Shown piece after piece: positions 22,970-34,537 of a stretch of DNA of 64,000 nt (position 1 is its first letter; each line of letters starts with the position of its first letter). The position numbers and the translations under genes were made by a program. Source of the stretch: Papilionanthe hookeriana x Papilionanthe teres (lineage: Eukaryota > Streptophyta > Magnoliopsida > Asparagales > Orchidaceae); contig CM040421.1 of the NCBI GenBank assembly GCA_022702705.1, positions 744,001 to 808,000 of the forward strand, given 5' to 3'. The notes under the pieces were generated by a model, which saw only the letters and a list, made by a program, of their open reading frames with translations, was not told the origin of the DNA and ran no database searches.

Positions 22970-23230
22970 CATAAAAAAAATAAATTAAAATTAAAATAAA
23001 ATTAAATTAAAATTAAAGTAAATTAAATTAAATTAAATTAAATTAAAATATATTAAATTAAATTAAGTTAAATAAAAAATTAAATTAAAATAAAAAATCA
23101 AAATTAAATTAAAAATAAAATAAAATTAAAATTAAATTAAACCAAATTAAATTAAAATTAAATTAAATTAAATTAAATTAAACTAAACCAAATTAAATTA
23201 AATTAAATTAAATTAAATTGAATTAAATAT
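22970..23230 (+). repeat. AAATT array in LTR2
   Basis: AAATT runs with AAAATTA variants, shorter than in LTR1. Confidence 0.8.
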
Positions 23231-25351
23231 AACATCACTTAAGACATAAAGAATTCAAAATAAAATCTAAAACAACTTGAACACTATTCCAAACTTAAAT
23301 CCATTAATTAAATTAAATTAAATCACAAATCACTTAAACATCAATTTGTCCTTAAAAGCTCTTGTTATCATAACTCCTAGATGGAGCATTAGGTGAAGTG
23401 GCACTTCACTCATAGGATATTCAAACATCCTAGTTCAGCTGAGTAAAAGAACAAAACTTAATTAAACCTCGGATGATTACTTCACTCGATTAATTAAATC
23501 CATTTGGACTTAGAACAATCCTAGCAATATTGAAAAGATGTTTAAGACTCGTCTTAAGCACTTCCTCAATATGATAGGATGTTTATAAGAACAATTGAAC
23601 TTAATTGTTCTTTGATGAAGAAAATCGTCCTTAAACCAAAATACAAGAACTTAGACGTCATAGGAGATGACTAGCTATAGGACTAGAACTTTGATAGACA
23701 ACCGAAACCTTTCCCTTAGCTTTACCTAGGTACTTGTTGAAATATTTAAATGCCTTAACATGTGTTTTAAGTGCGGCTTGGGATGACGGGAAGACCCTCC
23801 AGTACGCTTTTATTTTTTTATCGCAATTTACTTTATCGCAAATGCATTTTACTTTTCTTACATGATAAGCAACTGTTGCATGAAAACCAAAACCTTTAGG
23901 GTAGTCCCTAAAATTGAAACTAAAACTAAATTAAAAATCACTGCAAGATAAAATTCACCGCCACAACATTTCAAAATATAAAACAACTCAAAATTTAATC
24001 ACAAACACAACAACAGAACTACAATTGCAACTAAATTAAAACGTCTCGTTGAATGATCGGGAATACCTCGGATGATGTAAACCACGTGTTACTAACGGGA
24101 TTTCCCACGGTCTAAATGAAAGTGTGGAACTCATTCAGTTAAGTTTAGCAAATTCATCTGGACTAAGTGAATTAAATGAAAATAACGGTGTCGGGATGAC
24201 GGAACCGTGGGATCTTAATCGGTTCTGTTATAATCAAATTTAAGATTTGTTTTAATTAAAATATTAAAAACACTTGAATTTTAAGATTTCTAAACCAAAA
24301 CACTTCTCTCATCTCCTGATTTATGACTTCTAAAACTAAACCTCTGCAACAATAAGGAGCTCGGAGCATGGTGGGCAGCACGGCCATCATCATCAACAAA
24401 ACTCGGGTCTACTTCAGCAAAACCTTTCCTAGTTTTAAACAACAAAGCCATAGGATTTCGAGGTAGTTTGCCTAGTGCAACATAAATCCTCAACTCTTCG
24501 TTAGGCATTTGCATGATCATGTCATGTAAATTAAGCCCTAACCGGTCTTAGGACTCCGAGGTAGTCGTTTGGTACGACACAAACCCTCACATCTTCGAGG
24601 CTATTTGTATGATTTTATCATACAAATATAAGTCCAAATTAATTAAAATTGGCAAGATTGAAATATCAAATAATATTAGGATTTTCTTAAAACCAAGCCA
24701 AACAATAGGATAGTTTGGGAAGTTGCCAAGATTCTTCTTGGATCCTCAGCTTCTCCTACTTCTCTTCCTTTGGATCCTAAAAAATAAATTGTTCCAAATT
24801 TTGAGTCATTCCCTTTTGAATTTCCAAAATCCTATCCTTTGAAAACCTCAAACTTTGAAATTCTTGAGAGCAAAACCACTGATCATTATCGAGAGTTTTC
24901 TTAAATGATTCCCGTCATTTAAGATGTAATTAACTATAGAGGCTTGCCCTTATAGGGAACTTTAAGAACCCAGGTAATATAAACCCTGCTTAATTCATTT
25001 ATATTAAGCAGGGGAATTTGTCGGCTTATAAAATTGGTTCGCAGACCAAACAGATGTCACAAATCTCCTAGTATATTTAACCGAGTCCCATCATCAAGCA
25101 GTGTGTCTATTCTTCGGGATAGATACATGGTTTGTGATGCGGTGCTCGTTTATGTAAACTATCTGGGATGTGGGATAGGTTTGATTTCATATCTTAAAAT
25201 TTTCAAATTTAAAATTATTTTCAAAATCAAATACTACTTTCTAAACCATATATACATATTTAAATTAAATTTAAAATCTAAAATTAGCTGACAATTTTTG
25301 TTAGGCGGCCCATTTTCAAAATAAAACACAAAACCTAAAAATATGCCGACA

Positions 25352-26083
25352 AGAACAAATGCCAAGCTATGTGAAATTTATGAAGGCTATTCTCAACAAA
25401 AAGAGGGAGTTTGAAGATAATGAGATTGTTGCCCTTAGTGGAGAGTGCAGTCCAATAATTTAGAAAAAGCTTTATAAAAAACTTAAAGATCCTGGAAGTT
25501 TCACAATTCCATGTGCAATCAAAGATAGATTTTTTTGAAAGGATTTATGCGATTTGGGTGCAAGCTTTAACCTTATGCAATTATCAATATTCAAAAGTCT
25601 GAGATTTGGAGAAATAACCCCTACCACTGTAACTTTGCAATTAACTGATCATTCGATCACATATCCTGAAGGAGTTATAGAGGATGTTTTGGTGAAAGTG
25701 GATCAATTTATTTTTTGTTGATTTTTTTTGTGTTGGATATGGAGTAAGATAAAGAGATACCCATAATTTTAGGGAGACCTTTCCTAGCCACAAGTAGAGC
25801 AATGATAGATGTGCAAAAAGGGGAATTAACGATGCAAGTTAATGATTAAACTGTTACATTCAATATTGCAAAGTCAATGAAATATCCTGCAAGAGGTAAA
25901 TATGATGAATGTTATACAATAGATGTTATAAAATATTTGAGTGAATATCATTTCAAGTCTGAAAGTAAAGAATTGGAACACAAGCAAGAAGAGGAATTAC
26001 AAGATTCTGAAGATTTTCATAAGGAAGATTTAAGTTATGTTCATGAAAATTTTGAAATTTTGGACATGATTGAAAAAGAATGA
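25352..26083 (+). pseudogene. E1 gag-protease linker and protease
   Basis: Begins within the linker (EQMPSYVKFMKAILNKK) and gives the Athila protease core KDPGSFTIPC, DLGASFNLMQLS (catalytic Asp codon near 25550), TVTLQLTDHSITYPEG, and [10 protein letters not shown] near 25768. Stops occur near 25460, 25540 and 25719, with a frameshift in the T-run near 25725. The open part 25877-26083 (68 residues, acidic) is the linker after the protease. It is followed at once by the middle of RT, so about the first quarter of RT is deleted. Confidence 0.85.
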
Positions 26084-27240
26084 AATAATACCAGTAAGAC
26101 AAGTTACAGGATGACGAATATGCATTGATTATAGAAAATTAAACCTTGCCACCAGGAAAGATCATTTTCCACTTCCCTTTCTAGATCAGATGTTGAATAT
26201 ATTGGCTGGGTATAAATATTTTTGTTTTCTAGATGGATATACTGGTTAGCATCAAATTCAAATTGCTTTTAAGGATCAAGAGAAAACAACGTTTACCAGT
26301 CCTTATTATACATTTGCTTTTAGAAGAATACCCTTTGGTTTATGTAATGCTCCTGCTACATTTCAAAGATGTATGATGATAATTTTCTGTGATTTAATAG
26401 AAAAAGGAGTTGAAGTTTTTATGGATGACTTTTCAGTGTTTGGAATTTAGTTTAAATCATGTTTAGAACATCTATCTAAAGTTCTAAAGTGCTATGAAGA
26501 AACTAATTTCGTCCTTTACTGGGAGAAATTTCAATTTATGGTAGCAGGAGGAATTGTTTTGGGACACCGTATATCAGAAAATGGTGTAGAAGTAGATCCT
26601 GCAAAAATTCAAGTGATCTCTAATTTACCTTAACCAACTAATGTAAGTGGAATTAGAAGTTTTTTGGGACATGTTGGATTTTACAGGCGTTATATTAAAG
26701 ACTTTTCAAAAATTTCGAAGCTTTTATGCCGTTAACTAGAAAAAGACATAATTTTTAAATTTGATGTTGGTTGCTTAAAAGCTTTTGAAACTTTAAAAGA
26801 AAAATTAGTCGCTGCACCTGTCATAGTTTCACCTAATTAGGAAAAATCTTTTGAATTAATGTGTGATGCTAGTGATTATGCTATTGGAGCTGTTTTAGGT
26901 CAGAAATATGATAAGATTTTCAAAATGATTACTATGCTAGTAAAACTCTTAATGAAGCTCAAATTAATTATACCACTACTGAAAAAGAGTTATTAGCTAT
27001 AATATTTACCTTTGATAAATTCAGATCATGTTTAATTGTAACTAAATGTGTAGTGTATACTGATCATTCTGCTATTAAGTATTTAATGAAGAAGAAGGAT
27101 GCAAAACCAAGTCTGATTAGATGAATTTTTCTTTTGCAAGAATTTGATTTCGAGATAGTAGATAGAAAGGGTGCTGATAATCAAATTGCTGATCATCTGT
27201 CCAGGCTTGAAATTAAAAAATCTCTCTATGATGCAAAATT
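26084..27240 (+). pseudogene. E1 reverse transcriptase and RNase H, N-terminally deleted
   Basis: Starts abruptly at the CIDYRKLN motif (about 26122). Then LPFLDQM, YKYFCFLDGYTG, FAFRRIPFGLCNAPATFQ, catalytic box FMDDFSVFG (about 26420), VLGHRISENGVEVDP, and connection motif FLGHVGFYRRYIKDFSK. RNase H motifs follow: LMCDASDYAIGAVLGQ (about 26860), TTEKELLAI, YTDHSAIKYLM (about 27057), IADHLSRLE (about 27187). At least six stop codons and a frameshift after GQKYD. Athila-type, no second RNase H seen. Confidence 0.88.
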
Positions 27241-28530
27241 TTCGTGATGAAAAATTGTTCGTTGTTAATCAGTGGTGTGTTCCTTGGTATTGTAAACTTT
27301 GTTTTCAATGATATTATACCTTATGGTTTGACATACCATGAGAGAAAGAAATTTCTATCTGAAGTTAATACTTATTTTTGGGATGACCTGTTTTTATATA
27401 AACAAGGAAAGGATTTGATTATTCGAAGATGGGTGCCTTTAGAAGAAACTTATGAAATTATTCAAAAATGTCATAATTCTGATTATGGTGGACATTTTGG
27501 AGTTGATAAAACTGCATATAAAATCTTACAATTTGGATTTTATTATCCTACAATTTTTAATGATGTTAATGTTTATATTAAAAATTGTGATCAATGTCGA
27601 AGTGTAGGCAATATTTCTAGAAGAAATGAGATGCCCCTCAATTATATGCTGGAAGTTGAAATATTTGACGTTTGGGAATTAGATTTCATTGGACCATTTA
27701 TACCATCTTTTAGAAATACATACATTTTGATAGTCGTAGACTATGTATCTAAATGGATAAAAGTTATTGCTTTACCTTGATGTGATGCTCAAAGTGTTGC
27801 AAAGTTTTTTAAATAAGAATATATTTTGCAGATTTGGAATACCAAGAGTAATCATAACTGATGGGGGGAGTCATTTTAGAAATGCGGTTATGGAAAAGTT
27901 AGTAAAGAAATATCATATTAACCATTGCATTGCTGCTGTTTATCATCCATAGACAAGTGGTTTAGTTGAATTATCCAATCGTGAAATTAAAAGAATATTG
28001 GAAAATACTATTAATCCAAATATAAAGGATTGGTCAATCAAATTTGATTATGCTTTGTGGGCCTATAGGACTGCCTACAGAACTCCTGTAGGAATGTCCC
28101 CATATAGGCTAATTTTTGGAAAAGCTTGTCATTTACCAGTTGAACTTGAGCATAAAGCATATTGGGCTATTAAAGAGTTTAATTATAAGTTGAAAGATGC
28201 TGGAGAAAAGAGGTTGTTGCAGTTAAATGAGCTTGAAGAGATAAGGAATGAATCATATGAAAATGCTAAGATTTATAAAAAAAAGATAAAGTTATGGCAT
28301 GATAGAAAAATTCTTACTAAAAATATTGAGCCAAGGGTAAAAAGTTTTACTATATAATGCTAGATTGAAAATTTTTGCTGGAAAAATTAAGTCCAGGTAG
28401 ACAGGCCCATTTATTGTGATGAAAGTTTATTCATATGAAGCTGTGGATATTCAATATCCTAAGATTAGAAAAATATTTAAAGTGAACGGTCATAGAAAAA
28501 CCTTACTTTTCAGTCAATCAATCTAAACCT
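27241..28530 (+). pseudogene. E1 integrase
   Basis: Open at 27244-27780 and then in pieces to 28357. The HHCC zinc finger spans about 27470-27600 (CHNSDYGGHFGVDKTAYK, IKNCDQCRS). Catalytic core: LDFIGPF (about 27680), IITDGGSHF (about 27851), and [10 protein letters not shown] (about 27977). The C-terminal GPF-like module TGPFIVMKVYSYEAVDI and KVNGH ends near 28490. Stops at 27778, 27950 and 28355 and a shift near 27815 break it. No chromodomain, as expected for Athila. Confidence 0.87.
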
Positions 28531-29041
28531 GGTGAGAAACTGATGTTGGGTCACTCAGAACAAGCTCTGGGTATGCCAGGCTGATGACGTTAAACTAAGC
28601 GCTTTGTGGGTGGCAACCCATATTTATCGGTCGGCTTTGCTTTATGTTTGTTTCGTGTGCTTTTATTTGGTTTGATTTGAGAAATGTTGTAGCATTTTGG
28701 AGTTTTTTATGTTATAGTGAGGTTTATTTGACCTTATTTAATGACTTAGAGGAGTCAGAATGAAGATTTTGACGTTTGGCAGAACTATGCAAAAATTTGT
28801 ACTGGTGGTTATGCGCCGCTGGTTAGTGCATAGGCGCCACAGTTATAAAAAACGTTAAAAATGAGGTTCTAGAAGCCAAAATCATGGGTGGGTAGTTTTT
28901 GGAGTTATTAAGGAGTTTTAACACGTCTAGGGTCGATTTTGTGTTTTCCCAAGTCTATAAAAAGGACTTGAATTTATGAGATACTCGCTCCAGTTCTTAT
29001 TTTCATTCCTGAGTCTTAAAAAGAGTATTTTGAGTGCAAAA
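28531..29041 (+). other. E1 spacer after integrase with GC-rich block
   Basis: Non-coding. GGGTGGCAACCCA near 28607-28619 is the conserved Athila post-integrase motif. A GC-rich block at 28787-28850 (ATGCGCCGCTGG, GCATAGGCGCCACA) is nearly repeated in the LTR at 33104-33172. Confidence 0.6.
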
Positions 29042-29446
29042 ATGTCTTCTTCGAAGAGCGGAGTTAAGAAGAAAGAAGAAGCCAACAAGAATAAGTTTAT
29101 TTGTGATAGCGCGCAAGAGTTATATAATGGATTTTTGTCTGTGAGTATCTAATGAATAGCAGAAAGGATTACAAAGATTGAGGCCGATGTGGAGTCTATT
29201 GATGCAAAGGTAAATGAAATTAATGCTCATTTAACACACATTGGATGGCAACTCAAAGTGAAATTCAGTCATACAAGTCATGTGGAAGAAGCGAATAGAG
29301 CGATGTATCTGAAGAACAAACAAATAGAAGAAGAAGATGTAAGAGCTTTTAATCATCGCCCGTTTTATAAGATTTACATTCCATATGGTTCAAATGGAGC
29401 TAATGGTGGTTCTGGATATAATCCACCTTATGGAGATTGTAATTAA
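29042..29446 (+). pseudogene. E1 first downstream ORF, probably internally deleted
   Basis: ATG 29042 (MSSSKSGVKKKEEANKNK) reads in frame 2 to TAA 29446 with three stops near 29150-29158. Ending PFYKIYIPYGSNG resembles the end of the larger ORF at 30287-31429 (PFYIPYVPSRD). It has a basic start and a coiled-coil-like middle (IAERITKIEADVESIDAKV). It looks like a shortened relative of the Athila downstream ORF with the central domain gone. Function unknown. Confidence 0.55.
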
Positions 29447-30286
29447 ATTATGTGTGGTCTTGTGGTTTGATATTGTTTGTTTTGTGTTTTAAGTGTGTTT
29501 TTTGTTAATGTTTGTATTTGTTGCACTTTACATATGTTTATTACATTTCAATGATGTAAATTTGTGTTTAATTACATGTGTTTGAACTTATGTATTTGAG
29601 GAATTTCATCCAAAGTGTTTAGATAGAAATTTGTAGTTTGTATTAAGTGTGTTTTATTATTAATGAAATATAAGTTTGTATTTGTGTGAAATTTGTGTGG
29701 AATCATTAGAAATTAAAGTGTACTTTTGGAGTATTAGAAGTGTTTATGGGGAGAAATAATTATTTGAAGAGATTAAAGGTGATTAACTCGGATTTTTGAT
29801 GGAATTAACTTAATTGTCAAAATTTGGGCACTGGCGCCTAAGTGCCAAACCGACGACGCATAAGCATCAGATTTCGCGGCTAAGCACAGTATGCCTAGCG
29901 CATAGGCCTCGGTTCGCGAAAATCGATTTTCTATAGTTAAAAACCCAAAATTTGCCATTTTTAACACCACCATCACCTTCAACCTCTCAGTTTCGTGAAA
30001 TAGGAGCCTAGGGCATCATCATTTGGATCATTTTAGAGCCGATTTTATCGAAATTTGTTGGATTTGAATTCCTTAAGGTATGATCACTACTCCTAAGTAA
30101 AAATTTTTTATTCTCACCATGTATTTTGAGTACATTATTAAAAAATAAAAAATCACTATTCATTGTGAAAATTTGAGAAAAACATGAGAAATTGCTTGGA
30201 TTTAGTGGAGTTTGCCTTTGGAAGTTGAGTTAACAAGTTTAGTTTAAATTAAGAATTTATGGTGAATTTTTTGTGCATTTTTAGAG
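29447..30286 (+). other. Spacer between the two E1 downstream ORFs
   Basis: T/G-rich, no gene. It contains another GC-rich block at 29829-29920 (CTGGCGCCTAAGTGCC, CGACGACGCATAAGC, GCGCATAGGC) like those before the other downstream ORFs, and may be a duplicated leader. Confidence 0.5.
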
Positions 30287-31429
30287 ATGGCTCCAAAGTT
30301 AAAAACATTCGAAAGAAAAAGCAAAATTTGATTCTGACAAATTTATCAGTTCTAAAGCAGAGAATCGTTACGTCGATGCACTTGCATCACAAAAATTGAT
30401 TCCATAATGAGTTTTTAGCAAGCCAGGAGGAGATATTGAGGAGATGATTGCTAGAAGGAATTGGGAAAGATACTGCTGCATCTCCGCTGTTGCAGATGTT
30501 TTTGTGGTGAGAGAGTTCTATGCTAACTTGCAAGCAATAGAAGACAATTTGGTGATGGTTAAGGGCAACAAGTGGATTTTTCATCTGTGGTAATTAATAC
30601 TTTTTACCGATTACCTCCTGTGATGTTTTGTTTTTATGTGAATTATCATCCTTCTGAGGGAGAGTTAGATGAGATTATGGCCTTTCTTACTGATGGAAGA
30701 GGTTTATGGAAAATAGCAAATGAAAGGAGAGTGAATTTTCAAGCCTCTAAATTGAATTCCACTTCAAAGGCATGCCGTTATTTTATCTCATCTAAGCTTC
30801 TGCCTTCAAGTCATGTCAGTGAAGTCACAAGGGAGAGAGCTGTTCTGAACCAATCTATTCAGCAGGAAAAGCCTTTAGATATTGGGGCTATTATTTTTTA
30901 TTATATTTTGAACTGTGCCAGAGCTGCTACTACTACAGGTATGGAATTTCCATCTCAGATTTATTCACTTTGTGAGCAGTTTGGTGTGAAGTCTGAGACA
31001 TGGGAAGAGGTTCTTCAACCACTTAGAACTATTACTAGTTTAAATGTGAACACTTACACTGTACATTCAGTATTTGGCTGGAAAGGAAGATATGTTAGAG
31101 CTTCCAGGGATTCTACTTTTGCTGCTTCTACTTCTCGTGCTTCTACTGCACATGCATCATCCTGTAGAGATTCACAAACTAGATTATTACAAAAGATTTT
31201 AAAGAATGTGAGTCTTACCAGAGAACATGTTAGAGATATGGATGGCAAGATTGAAAATATTAAAATGTATATTGTAAAACACGATGAATATGAGGAGAAT
31301 TATCAGCAGTACATGGACAGAGTGATTAGAGAAGATCACAGTGCTGAGATGGCCCCTCATCCTTTTTATATTCCTTATGTGCCATCTAGAGACCGGAATG
31401 AAGATGATGATGATGAGGATGATGATTAG
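30287..31429 (+). pseudogene. E1 second downstream ORF, plant putative transposon protein domain
   Basis: ATG 30287 (MAPKLKTFERK), stop 31427-31429, about 380 codons. The first 90 codons are in shifted frames with one stop (RNWERYCCISAVADVF, VVREFYANLQA); the last 285 are open from 30572. Core motifs FYRLPPV, SKACRYFISSKLLPSSHVSE, VTRERAVLNQSI, IIFYYILNCARA and FPSQIYSLCEQFGV match the domain found after integrase in Athila and related elements (sometimes called env-like, without proof). Tail: Ser/Ala-rich segment, a likely coiled coil (LLQKILKNVSLTREHVRDM) and an acidic end (DDDDEDDD). No signal peptide or membrane segment visible. Function unknown. Confidence 0.75.
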
Positions 31430-32933
31430 GATTCTTGTGTTAATTTTGTGATGTTGTTATGTGATTTTCTTATGTGTTGTGATGCTTTTATTTGATGTTC
31501 TCATATGTGATGTGATGTATTTTGCTAGGACTCTGTTGTTGTGTAGATTATAGTTGAACTATTTCTTTTATGCAATGTTTTATGTTGTAATAAGTGATGT
31601 ATTTGTGATATTAAATGTTTTTATGTGTTTCTAGTGTATGAGTTTCTACTAGTGTCTAATTTAATTCCTATAAATATTAGAAAAATTTAAAACACTATTA
31701 GAAACCACTATTTATATAGCATGTACAAACTTTTTCAAAAATTGCTACCATTTATTTTCTAGTATGTTGTGATTTGTGTTGGTGTGTATTTACTTTAAAG
31801 ACCTCCACTATTGTAGAAGTCCTTTGAAATTTTAAAATTTCTATTTTATAAAAAACTGAATTTGATTTCTTTTTGCTCCTTGTTTTTAACTGTTATACTT
31901 GCATATTTAGAATATTAAAATTCCTGCAAGCATGTTATTCTAGTTTTTTTTAATTGTTACCCATGTATCATTTTTATGCTTAAATGTTTTAACCTAATTA
32001 AAAATTAAAGTTTGGGGGAATTTAAAATCAAACTTTTAAAAACTAAAATTTTACTTGTTCTCAAGAATACTTAAATAAAATTTGATTTTTGATTTAAAAT
32101 AATTATGTATATAAAGTTATATTAGGGAAGCAAAATTTTGAATATAGAAATAAGTAAGAGAATTTAGTTAAAATGTATAGTAATTATGAAAAATTTAAAG
32201 TTACATTTTCATAGTGAAGAAATGTTAAATATAGTTAAACTATCTTTAGTAAGAAGTGTTGTATTTTTGGATAAATAGAAGATTTTACTTTTTATTTTTC
32301 AAAGCTTAAAATTCTTTTATTGAGAAATAATTTTCAACACAATTATTATGATTTTTAAGTGAAGGATATATATCAAACCTTTGTTGTAAATGAAATGGTG
32401 GAATTAAAAATCATTAATGGCCTATCAAGATACAGTAATCCTTGCCTTGCAAAAAAAAGAAAAGAAAAAAAGAAGAAAAAGAAAAAAAAAAGAAAGAAAG
32501 AAAAAAATAGTATGTAAAAAGGAAGGAGATGCCTGAGGATTTAAGGACCTAATAAAAAATTAGTTTCATACCTAAAGTTTAAAATATAAGCTTTGAGAAA
32601 ATCTAAAACTTAAGGTTATAATATAGTAGGTAAAATTATTTCCAAATGAAAATTTTTATGTGAGGAAGATGAAATGTTTGAATCATATATTTTGAAAAAT
32701 CTACAAGTATTTATGAATTGGACAATAACTAATATTTTTCATTATCCTTTACTTAAAAATCTTCTAAACTTAATTTCGTTTACTAAAATTTTTTCTAAAT
32801 TGGACTATTTCATTTCTAGAACAAAATTTTGAAACCTTCTTAAAGAAACTCATTTACATAATTTGCATTTTAAGATTTTCTATGTGATTAAGTGTCACTT
32901 GAGGACAAGTAACATTTTAAATTTGGGGGATTT
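31430..32933 (+). other. E1 3' UTR and polypurine tract
   Basis: Non-coding, AT-rich. TTTGGGGGAATTT near 32012 and a second purine tract AATTTGGGGGATTTT at 32919-32933, directly before the LTR, are visible; the latter is the likely plus-strand primer. A purine-only stretch lies at 32446-32510. Confidence 0.7.
32446..32510 (+). repeat. Purine microsatellite (GAAAA type) in E1 3' UTR
   Basis: Runs of AAAAGAAAAG and AAGAAAGAAAG over 65 bases. The same position in E3 (39959-40044) and, inverted, in E2 (36534-36587) has a purine/pyrimidine run. Confidence 0.8.
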
Positions 32934-34528
32934 TGATATACTAAAATATATAGTGCTTTTAAATACATTTTTATACCTATTTTTTGATGATATTGCACTT
33001 TAATGGAAGATATTTTTGTGTTTTTCTTGCAGGTATGATTAAAATGAGCGACTATAATTAAAGGAGCAATAAAGCATCAAATTTAAAGCAAAAATTGAAA
33101 GGTGTGCAAAATTTGCCTTTGGCGGCTATGCGTCAAACCCTTGGCGCATAGGCGCCACAATTAAAGTGACGAATTTTATTTGATTTTAGTGTAAGTTTGA
33201 AGGGGTTTTTGAAGCATCCTTTGGTTTAAACTTCACTAACTTCCCATCAGTGCTAAAATTCATTTAAAATTTGAATGGATGGATGCATTCTTGGTGGATA
33301 CATTGAATTTGGACATATTTTGAAGAGACACCAAGGCACGTTTTGGAAAATTTTAAAAAGAAGACTTGAAGATAAAAAAAATGGTAATTGTTAGAAGGTG
33401 TGATTAGTGTTAAGAGTCAAGTTTATGTTAGAGAGTTATTGAGAGCACACCTTTCCACTTCACCACTTTTATTATCAATTGTATCTAGTTTTTATTATGA
33501 GTTGAATTGAGATTTAGATTCAACAGAGTTGGGCACCAATCTCTATTATTCTTGTAAAGGGAAAGCAAAGTTTCAAAGGAACTTTGAGAGTCTCTTGGAG
33601 AGGTTTTTCAGATAAGTCTTTAACTTTATTTTACATTTGGTTTTAAAGTAAGACTTGTTGTGTTTTCACTATGATTTCTACCTTGCACTTCATTTACTTC
33701 TTGATTTGGCCAATTAAGTTGTTAAAATTTATTAGGAGATTATGTAAGATCCATTGCGGTATTGTCTCAATCAATAATTGGAAAGAATCACATGCAATTG
33801 TATGAATGAGAATTGTAGTCCATATGGTTGGGTGCAAGTAAATAGGAAGATATGCTTATAATGAGGAGTAAAATTAGAGGACTTTATTGTGACAGGCTAA
33901 AGCCCCCTAATTTGGTTTGATGTGAAAAATTTTGTTATGAGATGTTAGCCCCCAGGTGGAGGGAATCGAGGGAACTCTAGAGTGAAAGCTAGTATCTTCC
34001 CTGCCTAATCCATCTACAAGATTTCAAATCATTGAATTAGCTAATGTTCTTTATAGAACCAAGTAAGGTTAAATAATATAATTGCTTCTATTTGGCACAA
34101 CACATTTTAGATTCTTTCACAATAAAATTCCATAATTATTACAGATTTGTTGAAAGAGGAAAAAGATATTTTATTTTCATTTACTTTCATACTATTTTAT
34201 AGTTGTGATAACTTTATTTGGTTGCTTTACTTTTTATTTAGAAAATACCAAAAACAAATTTGAAAAACTTTATATCTTGAAACATACTTTACAAAATCTT
34301 TTTAAAAAGTAAAAAGTTATTTTTCTTATTTCTTTAAAATTTTAGAGATTTCCCTGTGGGTTCGATATCTCGGAGCTTAATCAAAAAGTCTTATATTACT
34401 TGATAAACGATACGTATACTTGCGTAGTATCCCATATTATAAATATCTAAAGTATAATTTCATATCTAAAATGTAAAGGTAAATATTTAGCAGGGATCAA
34501 TGGTCCAACCAAAATGGTCGGGTGATCA
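32934..34528 (+). mobile_element. E1 3' LTR
   Basis: Starts TGATATACT after the polypurine tract and ends about GGTCGGGTGATCA (1595 bp). Shares landmarks with the solo LTR and E2: CCTATTTTTTGATGATATTGCAC, CCCTGTGGGTTCGAT, ATACTTGCGTAG. Contains the GC-rich block 33104-33172 (GGCGGCTATGCG, GGCGCATAGGCGCCACA). The 3' limit is set by analogy with E2 and could be off by a few bases. Confidence 0.82.
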
Positions 34529-34537
34529 GGCCTGCGG

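Larger units (their letters stand above)
1..25351 (+). mobile_element. Giant Tat/Ogre-like Ty3/gypsy retrotransposon, copy A (5' truncated by window edge)
   Basis: In order on the plus strand: protease, RT (split by a solo LTR), RNase H, archaeal-type RNase H, integrase without chromodomain, an ORF1-like/ALKBH fusion ORF, a 3' UTR with tandem repeats, a polypurine tract, LTR1, a 139 bp internal remnant and LTR2. The second, archaeal-type RNase H after the ordinary one is diagnostic of the Tat lineage; a tRNA-Arg PBS and an ORF before gag (seen in copy B) fit the Ogre branch. After LTR2 ends in ...GACA, the sequence continues directly as Athila coding sequence (codons for EQMPSY), so A is nested in E1. 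The 5 bp after the LTR (25352-25356, agaac) should be the target-site duplication; the partner copy lies left of the window. All ORFs are broken. Confidence 0.9.
17933..25351 (+). mobile_element. LTR2 of copy A (7419 bp)
   Basis: Starts TGTTGACCTCA, ends GCCGACA, and is followed directly by Athila E1 sequence. The internal layout is the same as LTR1 (C-rich block 18485-19740, TATA box 20312, AAATT array about 22970-23230). It differs from both LTR1 and the copy B LTR at many positions where those two agree, and it has lost one GTATGC motif near 23803. No gene inside. Confidence 0.92.
25352..34528 (+). mobile_element. Athila-type element E1, 5' part displaced by copy A
   Basis: Order: protease, RT, RNase H, integrase, two downstream ORFs, 3' UTR, polypurine tract, 3' LTR. 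The motif set (EQMPSY linker, DLGASFNLM protease, FMDDFSVFG RT box, plant putative transposon domain after integrase) is that of Athila. The first base after copy A is inside the gag-protease linker, so gag and the 5' LTR should lie left of the window. Many stops and frameshifts make it an old, dead copy. Confidence 0.9.

Noticed and set aside
24290..24520. 76-codon minus-strand ORF in LTR2 and counterparts at 16730 and 51915
   Set aside because: Conserved only as LTR sequence, with differing ends and frames; no protein family recognised.
30572..31429. Retroviral-type envelope gene in E1
   Set aside because: No signal peptide, transmembrane segment or cleavage site is visible. The motifs fit the plant putative transposon protein domain instead.
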